Shown here piece after piece: positions 33,894 to 39,797 of a stretch of 39,797 nt of DNA. Positions within the stretch are counted from its first letter, which is position 1. Every line of letters begins with the position of its first letter. This DNA is from Sulfurovum sp. FS08-3. Its GTDB lineage: Bacteria; Campylobacterota; Campylobacteria; Campylobacterales; Sulfurovaceae. A program made the translations under genes and the position numbers. Under the pieces are notes generated by a model that saw nothing but the letters and a program-made list of their open reading frames with translations, made no database searches and was not told the origin of the DNA. The stretch spans positions 1-39,797 of the forward strand of contig JQIS01000006.1 of the NCBI GenBank assembly GCA_000830175.1. The letters are read 5' to 3'.

Positions 33894-34094
33894 CTAGCCT
33901 GTAACTTTAATAATCAAAAGCAAACTATATAAAATGAGTAAGCCAATAACTATAGAAGTAAACCATTTTAACTTTGTCTCGTTAGGGCTCTCTTTTTTAT
34001 CTTCTTTAGTCTTTCTATTTCCTACAGAAGAATAGATAAAAAGCTCAAATGAAACCCAAGCAATAAATGCAACTAGTCCAAGTAAAATTTCCAT
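33894..34094 (-). CDS. Small membrane protein, two helices
   Basis: 66 residues with two hydrophobic helices (about 3-22 and 43-64) joined by a charged loop with several lysines and glutamates. No family recognised. The coding pattern fits a real small gene, but no strong ribosome binding site is visible. Confidence 0.5.
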   Translation of the reverse strand: MEILLGLVAFIAWVSFELFIYSSVGNRKTKEDKKESPNETKLKWFTSIVIGLLILYSLLLIIKVTG

Positions 34095-34114
34095 TATCCA
34101 AATCCAAAACTATT

Positions 34115-34205
34115 GTAGGGTGGATGCAATCCACCGTCAAAACCAAGCTAAAACTTTGTAGCACTTTAGGACTCTTATGAGTCGGTGCGTCAGGACGCAC
34201 CCTAC
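34115..34205 (+). repeat. REP-like inverted pair, third stem type
   Basis: GTAG at 34115-34118, hairpin ggtggat-gca-atccacc (34119-34135), a central hairpin gactc-ttat-gagtc (34170-34183), hairpin ggtgcgtc-ag-gacgcacc (34184-34201) and CTAC (34202-34205). Same GTAG...CTAC plan as the other REP pairs with new stem sequences. Confidence 0.7.
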
Positions 34206-34217
34206 CAATCAAAACCT

Positions 34218-34427
34218 CTACATCCTCATCCGTGCTATCAAATAGACTACTAGTATCATATCGATAAATGCGACGAGATAGATCAGTATATCAAATCGCA
34301 TAGCACCCACAAAGCTCTTTGGGTATCTCCAAAGGGTAATAATCTTCAAAGTAAAATAACCAATGGCAAAGAGTACGACTTCAAAAAAACCTCGGTTAAA
34401 TATAACAATATGCCACAAATTGGGCAT
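34218..34427 (-). CDS. Small membrane protein, paralogue A
   Basis: 69 residues, two hydrophobic helices around a central motif GYFTLKIITLWRYPKSF that recurs in the next two genes upstream. The ATG at 34427 lacks a ribosome binding site. The copy of the leader used by paralogue B (agaaggattttctat then ATGCAAAC) is present at 34450 but out of frame by one base in an A6 tract; seven As would give MQTNTKKVMPNLW. The gene is therefore either shifted or started weakly. Confidence 0.6.
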   Translation of the reverse strand: MPNLWHIVIFNRGFFEVVLFAIGYFTLKIITLWRYPKSFVGAMRFDILIYLVAFIDMILVVYLIARMRM

Positions 34428-34451
34428 AACTTTTTTGTATTGGTTTGCATG

Positions 34452-34506
34452 ATAGAAAATCCTTCTAATGTCTATAAGAGCCGTCTATCGGCTCTGTTTT
34501 TGGGTT
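34452..34506 (-). repeat. Repeated spacer unit 1 (leader and hairpin)
   Basis: About 54 bp that recur at 34744-34797. It carries agaaggattttcta (minus strand, Shine-Dalgarno leader) and hairpin agagccg / cggctct (34477-34495). On the plus strand the hairpin is followed by gttttt. Confidence 0.65.
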
Positions 34507-34518
34507 GCTTCAAAAACC

Positions 34519-34740
34519 CTACGCAATAAAAATCACAAAATAGAATCCAACAATCACCATAAACGCTACCAAAAAGATAACGCTATCGAATCGTTGGGCT
34601 TGTTTTTTTGCTTTGGGAAATCTTCCAAAGCTCACAATCTTCAAAGCACAGTATCCTATCCAAAATACCAAATCTTCAAAGATTACCTTAGCCAAATAGA
34701 ATCCTACCCCATAAGCGGGGCGAATGCGTGTCGTTTGCAT
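34519..34740 (-). CDS. Small membrane protein, paralogue B
   Basis: 73 residues, two hydrophobic helices with central motif GYCALKIVSFGRFPKAK, aligning with paralogues A and C. AGAAGGA lies 9-10 bases before the ATG. Together with its spacer it appears to be a tandem duplication unit of about 290 bp. Confidence 0.65.
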   Translation of the reverse strand: MQTTRIRPAYGVGFYLAKVIFEDLVFWIGYCALKIVSFGRFPKAKKQAQRFDSVIFLVAFMVIVGFYFVIFIA

Positions 34741-34743
34741 AAT

Positions 34744-34797
34744 AGAAAATCCTTCTATTGTCTCAAAAAGCCGTCTATCGGCTCTATTTTAGGGTTG
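34744..34797 (-). repeat. Repeated spacer unit 2 (leader and hairpin)
   Basis: Second copy of the 34452-34506 unit with few mismatches; hairpin agccg / cggct at 34769-34783. It lies between paralogues C and B, as unit 1 lies between B and A. Confidence 0.65.
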
Positions 34798-34820
34798 GTT
34801 TATTGACTAAACACCTCAAT

Positions 34821-35069
34821 TCATAAAATATAAAAAATCACTATAATCCAAAAAATAAGACCTATAATTTCAAGTAAACCTTCATAATCTATAACTTCTT
34901 TAAAACCTCTTGGAAAACGTCCCAATGTAAAAATTTTAGAAAGTACATATCCCGTAAAATGAAATACTATACCGTAAAGAAACTCAACAAATATCCATAC
35001 AAAAATACGAGCTAAAAATCGTCCTATCTCTACGATAGAGTGAAATATAAGCTCTATAATTCCTTCCAT
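34821..35069 (-). CDS. Small membrane protein, paralogue C
   Basis: 82 residues, hydrophobic helices at about 15-40 and 62-82 with the shared central motif GYVLSKIFTLGRFPRGF. Starts 2 bases after the nadM stop codon, so it may be translated with it. Family unknown; all three copies share G-Y-x-x-x-K-I-x-x-x-x-R-[YF]-P-[KR]. Confidence 0.65.
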   Translation of the reverse strand: MEGIIELIFHSIVEIGRFLARIFVWIFVEFLYGIVFHFTGYVLSKIFTLGRFPRGFKEVIDYEGLLEIIGLIFWIIVIFYIL

Positions 35070-35071
35070 AG

Positions 35072-36076
35072 CTACCCAACCATCGCCTGAATAATATGAA
35101 AGTGATCCTCAAACATCTGTTCTGGCTTAATCTCTCCAAAAGGTACCCAAAAGGCGTGGGAGGCATCATCGCCCCCTTTGACTTTGGGCAAACTATCGCC
35201 TTGAAGCTCTAGCAAATAGGCGTGGGTAATCGTACGTCCTCTTGAAGAGCGGTAGGGGTCGTCAAAAACCTCTTGTTTGGTAATGCTTCCTGCTAGTACG
35301 GGAGTGGGGACTTTGATACGGGTCTCCTCTCGTAGTTCTCTCAATAGGGCATCTTTGAGCTTCTCGTGTTGATTGACAAATCCCCCTGGTAGTGCCATCA
35401 ATCCTTTGCCTGGTTGGGCTTTGCGATGGATGAGCAAAATATGCCCCGCTTGAATCACTACGGCATCGACGGTTACAAAGGTGGGAGCGTAGGGGGCATT
35501 TTCCCACCCCTTTTTGTAGCTATTGATAAAGCGTTGCTCAAGAGCTACTTGTTCGTAGTGGGGAGTGTGCTTGAACTTTTCAAGCTCTCTAGCGATATGG
35601 GGATGGACATCGCTTAGTGTACCTTGGGTAAAATAGGCGAGTCGAATATCGGTAGCACAGAGGTTTTTGTAGTTTTCTACATCCACACGCCCCCATTGGG
35701 GAAATTGTGAGAGATAGTAGGATGAGCTATCTTTGTAGCGACCGATTAAGCCGATTTTGGCATGTGAGGCGATATTGTTATGCACCACGCCCCCCACAAG
35801 CTGTTGAACGGAACGTATCCACAATGGCTCATTGTAGGTATAGTCCATAAGCGGAAAAATCAAGATGCGTTTGTTGGCTTCTGAGCTAAAGCATAGACGT
35901 ATCATCGCTTCTCGTTCGCTATAGTCCCATGGATTACGCAAGGTGCGAGGCTGATAGGCTGAACCGACCAAAATAATAACTTTGTGTGATAATGCAAGTG
36001 CTTTGTTTACCACCTCTTCGTGTCCGTTGTGAAAAGGCTCAAAGCGACCGATGAAAATAAGATAATCGTAAGACAT
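35072..36076 (-). CDS. nadM: Bifunctional NMN adenylyltransferase / Nudix hydrolase
   Basis: NAD metabolism enzyme of 334 residues. The N-terminal domain is an NadM-type nucleotidyltransferase (GRFEPFHNGHEE with HNGH at 16-19; YSEREAMIR; LIGRYKDSSSYYLSQFP) that makes NAD from NMN. The C-terminal Nudix domain has a full box from GGFVNQHE to RELREET and probably acts on ADP-ribose or similar dinucleotides. This fusion is known from Synechocystis and Francisella. ATG 36076 is chosen since AAGGAG lies 7 bases upstream and the family start MSYDYLIFIG follows; the frame open to 36187 has no such support. The leader contains several dyads. Confidence 0.93.
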   Translation of the reverse strand: MSYDYLIFIGRFEPFHNGHEEVVNKALALSHKVIILVGSAYQPRTLRNPWDYSEREAMIRLCFSSEANKRILIFPLMDYTYNEPLWIRSVQQLVGGVVHNNIASHAKIGLIGRYKDSSSYYLSQFPQWGRVDVENYKNLCATDIRLAYFTQGTLSDVHPHIARELEKFKHTPHYEQVALEQRFINSYKKGWENAPYAPTFVTVDAVVIQAGHILLIHRKAQPGKGLMALPGGFVNQHEKLKDALLRELREETRIKVPTPVLAGSITKQEVFDDPYRSSRGRTITHAYLLELQGDSLPKVKGGDDASHAFWVPFGEIKPEQMFEDHFHIIQAMVG

Positions 36077-36164
36077 CACTAAACTCCTTAGTGTGAAAGG
36101 GTTGATGGGTCTATCCCATGTTGCTTTTGACTCAATAAATCCTATTGAGCTAAAAGCAATTATA
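36077..36164 (-). promoter_or_regulatory. nadM leader with three dyads and a -10 box
   Basis: A minus-strand TATAAT (36159-36164) lies 83 bases before the nadM ATG. Between them are: a 17-bp imperfect dyad (36121-36137 with 36143-36159, two mismatches, 5-base loop), a 5-bp hairpin atggg/cccat (36105-36119), and cactaa/ttagtg (36077-36093) whose loop holds the Shine-Dalgarno core GGAG. The long dyad reaches the -10 box, so it may act as operator DNA rather than RNA. Confidence 0.4.
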
Positions 36165-36213
36165 ACCAATTTTTTGGGATGAAGCAAGAGATTTGGGGAG
36201 TTTTTTGTGATCT

Positions 36214-37398
36214 TTACGCTACTCCTTGAAGTGCTTTTCTAAAGCGTCTAAAGCCCTCATCAATTTGTGCTTTGGTGATAGTAAGGCTAGGCAAAAATCG
36301 TAGGGTATTGCGTCCTGCTTTGAGTACGATAAGTCCCTCTTGCATGGAGTTTTTGATAATAGTGCTTAAAATTTCGCTACTAGGTACACGCAATCCTCGC
36401 ATAAGCCCCAATCCTACATCTTGGATAAAAATATCGTACTCACTAGCAACGCTTTTGAGTTGTTCTTCAAAATAGATAAGTGTTTCATTGAGATAACCGC
36501 TCTCGTAATGCTCTTGAAGTACCTCGCACACCGCTAAACCTGCACTTGTAGAGAGATAATTGCCTCCAAAAGTACTGCCGTGGTCACCCGCACTAAAAAT
36601 ATCTTTGTGGGTTGTCATAACCGCTCCAATAGGCACTCCACCCCCTAAGCCTTTGGCAAGTGTGATAATATCAGGCTCAATTTCGTAGAGATTGGAAGCC
36701 AAAAACTCACCCGTGCGATAGACCCCCGTTTGTACTTCATCGACAATGAGCAAAATCCCTTTTTCTTTGAGAAATGTTGCCAACTCTTGCACCTCTTTTT
36801 TATCAAGTGGCTCTACACCGCCCTCACCTTGGACGAGTTCTATCATGACCGCTACGGTTTCATCGTCAATAGCATCGTAAACCTTTGCAATGCCATTGTG
36901 GTAGCTAAAGCCCTCGGGATAGGGTGCGAAGTTTTGACTATGGAAGCTCTCTTGTCCTGTGGCTTTGACGGTGGTGATGGTGCGTCCATGAAAGGAGTGT
37001 TCGAGAGTGATAACCTTGTAGCGTTTGTTGTCAAAGTGGGTTTGCCCGTATTTTCTAGCTATCTTAATCGCCCCCTCATTGGCTTCAGCTCCTGAATTGG
37101 CAAAAAATACCCGCATATCGTATCCGCTAAGCTCTACTATCTTTTGAGCCAATTTGGCTTGGGGTTCGATGAGCTGAAGATTGGAGATGTGGATAATCTT
37201 TTGGACTTGCTTGGTGATAGCTTCGATAAGTTTGGGGTGTGCATGTCCGATGGAGTTTACAGCAATCCCAGAAGCAAAATCAACATACTCTTTTCCCTCT
37301 TCATCCCACAACAAGGCTCCCTCACCTCGTACAAAATTGGTATAGTTGCGTGCGTAGGTATGAAGCACATACGCTTTGTCAAGCTCTTCTAAATTCAT
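36214..37398 (-). CDS. argD: Acetylornithine aminotransferase
   Basis: PLP enzyme of arginine synthesis, possibly also N-succinyl-diaminopimelate transaminase in lysine synthesis. 394 residues, class III aminotransferase: NSGAEANEGAIKIARKY, HSFHGRT, the aspartate in LLIVDEVQTGVYRTG, and the PLP lysine in ITLAKGLGGGVPIGA. Length is normal. Confidence 0.95.
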   Translation of the reverse strand: MNLEELDKAYVLHTYARNYTNFVRGEGALLWDEEGKEYVDFASGIAVNSIGHAHPKLIEAITKQVQKIIHISNLQLIEPQAKLAQKIVELSGYDMRVFFANSGAEANEGAIKIARKYGQTHFDNKRYKVITLEHSFHGRTITTVKATGQESFHSQNFAPYPEGFSYHNGIAKVYDAIDDETVAVMIELVQGEGGVEPLDKKEVQELATFLKEKGILLIVDEVQTGVYRTGEFLASNLYEIEPDIITLAKGLGGGVPIGAVMTTHKDIFSAGDHGSTFGGNYLSTSAGLAVCEVLQEHYESGYLNETLIYFEEQLKSVASEYDIFIQDVGLGLMRGLRVPSSEILSTIIKNSMQEGLIVLKAGRNTLRFLPSLTITKAQIDEGFRRFRKALQGVA

Positions 37399-37500
37399 TG
37401 TTTTATCCTAATGGTTAAGTTTTTGCGATTTTAACATTTTTTGGTTGTAAGCCATCTTGTGCCTTGATGATACCGATGTGCAAGAAATTGCATAGAAGAT

Positions 37501-38703
37501 TTACACTTTTGGTTGGGCATCCTCTTTGAATGATTGCATGTAGGGTTTTAAAAACGTTTTGCCTCGTTCAAATTCGACCTTAAAAAGTGTGCGTATTTGA
37601 CTTTGGGTAAGCATCTCTCCCTCTTTGGTGCGGTTGAAATAGATGCACAGCAGTCGCCCTAAAGCATAGGTGATAGCTCCTGTATAGAGTGCATTAAAAG
37701 CACTGCCATAAAGCGGTATCAATTTGACAAGTTGTCGCCCCAGTAGTGAAAAAACAAAAGAGCCTCCCAGTGCTGTAGAGAGTTCAGTTACGATTTTGAC
37801 ATCGAGCTTTTGGTTGTAAATCGACGCAATGGAGTGTAGCATTTTGGCTTGAATAGAAGTAGCAATAGGGATAGAGGCCATAGGTAGGGGTATAAGTTCT
37901 GAAGCACTGCTTAAGATGGCGTGAGCGATGATGTGGGGGTGGGCTTTGGAGGCGTAGATATCGCCAAAGTTATCCATCATAAGGGAGCGTATGCCGTAGG
38001 GAAAAACCTCTTCAATCGCTCCCCATAGAGCCTCTAGTCCGTAGTTTGGGTCGATGTATCCATCGTGAGGTTTGGTGAAATCAACCACGACAAATTTGTG
38101 TACAGGGATGCGATGATGCTTGAAGAGTTCACGCTGGTGGAGCAAGGGACGGCTGAGAATGTGAGGCACATGGGCAAAAGTCTCAAAAGGGTAGGGTTGG
38201 CTATGCTCCATAGCAATATCCTCATACCCCTCATGAATAGTGGTTTGTACGACAATGATAGGATAATTTTTGTTTTGGGTAATGGTTTGTAGATGCTTTA
38301 GCATACTCTCCAAATTGCTATCAAGGGCTTTGACGACGACCATTAAGATGTGGGCGTGTTGTTCAAAAAGTGCAATATCTTCGCTAGGGTCATACGTGAC
38401 TTCACCAATCCCTTTGGTATCAAGAAAATGAATAAATGCCTCTTGGGGAGTAGGAAAGGCGTATTTGCTTGAAAACTGTGTACACGCTTCAAATCCATTG
38501 CCAATCTCAATGTCGTTTTGATGGGTGAGGGCTTTGATGATAGAGGTTTTGCCCGATTGTGCCTTGCCAAAGAGCCAAACGATAGGAATAGGTAGCAAAC
38601 TTTTGAGTTTGAGCAGTTGGGCTTGGGTCTCCTCTTGCTCTATTTTGGGTGCAAAAAGCATCGCTTTAAGTGTCTCAAAGCGATTTTTGGATTGTTTAAA
38701 CAT
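37501..38703 (-). CDS. GTPase with C-terminal DUF697 domain
   Basis: Protein of 400 residues. G1 loop GKAQSGKTS at 46-54, G3-like LDTKGIGE near 94-101; no clear G4 (N/TKxD), the usual place has VVQTTIHEG, so nucleotide specificity is uncertain. The C-terminus (about 245-370) is a DUF697-type hydrophobic helical domain, with SELIPLPMASIP, GGSFVFSLLGRQLVKLIPLYG and a following helix. Relatives link GTPases to the envelope (YcjX/YcjF-like arrangement). It lies 22 bases before a membrane-protein gene's end, same strand. Confidence 0.82.
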   Translation of the reverse strand: MFKQSKNRFETLKAMLFAPKIEQEETQAQLLKLKSLLPIPIVWLFGKAQSGKTSIIKALTHQNDIEIGNGFEACTQFSSKYAFPTPQEAFIHFLDTKGIGEVTYDPSEDIALFEQHAHILMVVVKALDSNLESMLKHLQTITQNKNYPIIVVQTTIHEGYEDIAMEHSQPYPFETFAHVPHILSRPLLHQRELFKHHRIPVHKFVVVDFTKPHDGYIDPNYGLEALWGAIEEVFPYGIRSLMMDNFGDIYASKAHPHIIAHAILSSASELIPLPMASIPIATSIQAKMLHSIASIYNQKLDVKIVTELSTALGGSFVFSLLGRQLVKLIPLYGSAFNALYTGAITYALGRLLCIYFNRTKEGEMLTQSQIRTLFKVEFERGKTFLKPYMQSFKEDAQPKV

Positions 38704-38725
38704 CCTATTTATCCTTTGATGGTTG

Positions 38726-39475
38726 CTATTGCACGAGCCTATTGGCTTGCAGCATCTTATCTATAAGCGTTTGTAAATCGCTATCTTTGTTGGCGGGAAT
38801 GTTGAGTTCAAAGCTATTGCGTAGGGTTCTATCGGTATAGTAGTAGCGCAGATGAAGAGCGTAAAAAGGCTCATTGATGATTCGTACATCTTTGAGTCCC
38901 GATAGCGGAAAGTCCCAGTTGTGAAATTGACCATCAACGTAGGCAAATTTGGTACCAATAAGTATCTCTCCGTCTGCTTTGAGATTGCTTTGGCGATAGT
39001 AGTAGGGCATACCAAAAGCAAAAAGAGACAAAAAAGCGATAAATCCAATCATTGCCAAAAACATAGGCATTCGAGCTTCCTCTTCAATCACGGCGATAAA
39101 AATACCAAAGATTACCACAAACATAACAACCATAATAGAAAAGAGTATTGTGTTTTTGGCTTTTTGAGTCTCAAACATATAGTGGGCGTATTGGGCTTTT
39201 TGCTCACTATCTAGTCTCCATCTTGCTACCAATTTGCTCTCATCAATCAAAGATTCAAGCTTTTTGGCTCTTAGATGATACATCCATGCAACAACCAAAG
39301 CACTCAAAAGAGCCGTAAGAGAGACAAAGCTTAAAGCAAAAACCCAACCCGTAGCTTCACATACCATAGGAGGTACAACCATGGTAAAAACAAAAAAGAG
39401 TGCAAAATACAAAGCACGTTTGACGATAAGGGTTTGAGAGTTTTTGACGACACTAGTGACTGTCGATTGTTTCAT
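38726..39475 (-). CDS. Four-helix membrane protein of unknown function
   Basis: Protein of 249 residues from ATG 39475; AAGGAG with a 6-base spacer supports this start over the frame open to 39538. Hydrophobic segments pair near 20-65 and 110-155, separated by a charged helix; the C-terminal domain (about 160-249) is soluble, beta-rich and cytoplasmic by the positive-inside rule (KLESL, ARWRL). The sequence resembles PH-like membrane proteins in layout but I cannot place it in a family. Confidence 0.7.
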   Translation of the reverse strand: MKQSTVTSVVKNSQTLIVKRALYFALFFVFTMVVPPMVCEATGWVFALSFVSLTALLSALVVAWMYHLRAKKLESLIDESKLVARWRLDSEQKAQYAHYMFETQKAKNTILFSIMVVMFVVIFGIFIAVIEEEARMPMFLAMIGFIAFLSLFAFGMPYYYRQSNLKADGEILIGTKFAYVDGQFHNWDFPLSGLKDVRIINEPFYALHLRYYYTDRTLRNSFELNIPANKDSDLQTLIDKMLQANRLVQ

Positions 39476-39509
39476 AGTATGCTCCTTATTCTTTGCAATC
39501 AAAATGCGA

Positions 39510-39797
39510 CTACTTATCCAAATGCTTTTTAAGCTCATCTATAGAGATATTAAGCTTCGAGGCTACTTGATCGATGGATAGATGAAACTCTTTTATCATC
39601 ATAATAGCCATATTGAGCGTAGTTTCTACTATTCCCTCTTGTTTGCCTCGTGAAACCCACTTATCCCTATTTCTCTCAATTGCTATTTGATAACTCGGCA
39701 ACTCTTCTAGTTTCATATCTCGTAACATGCTCTCTACCTCCTTTAGTTTATTTTGCAGGTCTCTATTGGTTGATAGCTCTTCTAGTGTAAGCATACA
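39510..39797 (-). CDS. C-terminal end of an Rpn/PD-(D/E)XK-type nuclease-transposase (cut by the window edge)
   Basis: The frame is open to the window end, so the N-terminal nuclease domain lies outside. The visible part shows the usual C-terminus of Rpn/PDDEXK_2 proteins: a helical stretch, SRGKQEGIVETTLNMAIMMI, then a small helix-turn-helix-like end (LSIDQVASKLNISIDELKKH). These proteins cluster with mobile DNA and promote recombination. Whether the rest is intact cannot be seen. Confidence 0.7.
   Translation of the reverse strand, partial: CMLTLEELSTNRDLQNKLKEVESMLRDMKLEELPSYQIAIERNRDKWVSRGKQEGIVETTLNMAIMMIKEFHLSIDQVASKLNISIDELKKHLDK

Noticed and set aside
34468-34806. 112-codon plus-strand ORF across the small membrane genes
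   Set aside because: It reads through both repeated spacers and antisense to paralogue B; the minus-strand paralogues are mutually conserved.

Overview
The window looks like a chromosomal segment of a free-living Campylobacterota (epsilonproteobacterium), probably from the sulfur-oxidising, nitrogen-fixing part of the group. This rests on low GC, the order pyrD, M16 protease, dapA, FabL-like reductase (which I recall from Campylobacter jejuni), an all-alpha dimeric dUTPase of the Campylobacter type, and part of a nif cluster. The genus cannot be fixed from the sequence alone.

Layout: a 5S rRNA gene (about 70-187) ends an rRNA operon. Positions 540-4214 hold the remains of a diversity-generating retroelement (DGR). 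There are two DUF1566 (C-type-lectin-like) target genes whose 123-bp variable regions differ at 21 positions, all compatible with adenine-directed mutagenesis. A 17-codon ORF may be the start of an Avd gene, and the C-terminal end of the reverse transcriptase survives. The core (rest of avd, template repeat, catalytic part of the RT) is replaced by a REP-associated tyrosine transposase and three REP pairs. The second target fuses the diversifiable lectin-like domain to an intact caspase-type protease and overlaps a multi-pass membrane protein gene. This is the most unusual system in the window. A secreted VWA protein follows.

Positions 6054-7412 (minus) carry a Ca/Na exchanger and ybeY; 7578-9929 (plus) a clostripain-family lipoprotein. 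Positions 9984-15449 (minus) are a conserved housekeeping run: pyrD, M16 protease, dapA, SDR reductase, an excalibur-domain membrane protein and dut. An AT-rich island at 15697-20028 (plus) encodes a CrfC/RdcA-like dynamin GTPase, an RdcB-like partner and a patatin phospholipase with a poly-T frameshift. Next come hisH and serS, a large Ig-like lipoprotein with a beta-barrel protein, an exported unknown protein and htpX (all minus).

Positions 27177-30663 (minus) encode a very large NB-ARC/STAND-TPR-KAP NTPase, split in two by a one-base homopolymer shift. Divergent from it, behind a sigma54-like promoter, lies a nif segment: nifX, DUF269, nifF flavodoxin, nifW, nifZ and two 2Fe-2S ferredoxins. 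The rest (minus) has small membrane proteins, three of them tandem paralogues with repeated spacers, then bifunctional NadM-Nudix, argD, a GTPase-DUF697 protein, a membrane protein and the cut-off end of an Rpn/PD-(D/E)XK-type nuclease.

REP-like hairpins starting with GTAG recur at 1224-2039, 32899-32950, 33384-33404 and 34115-34205.
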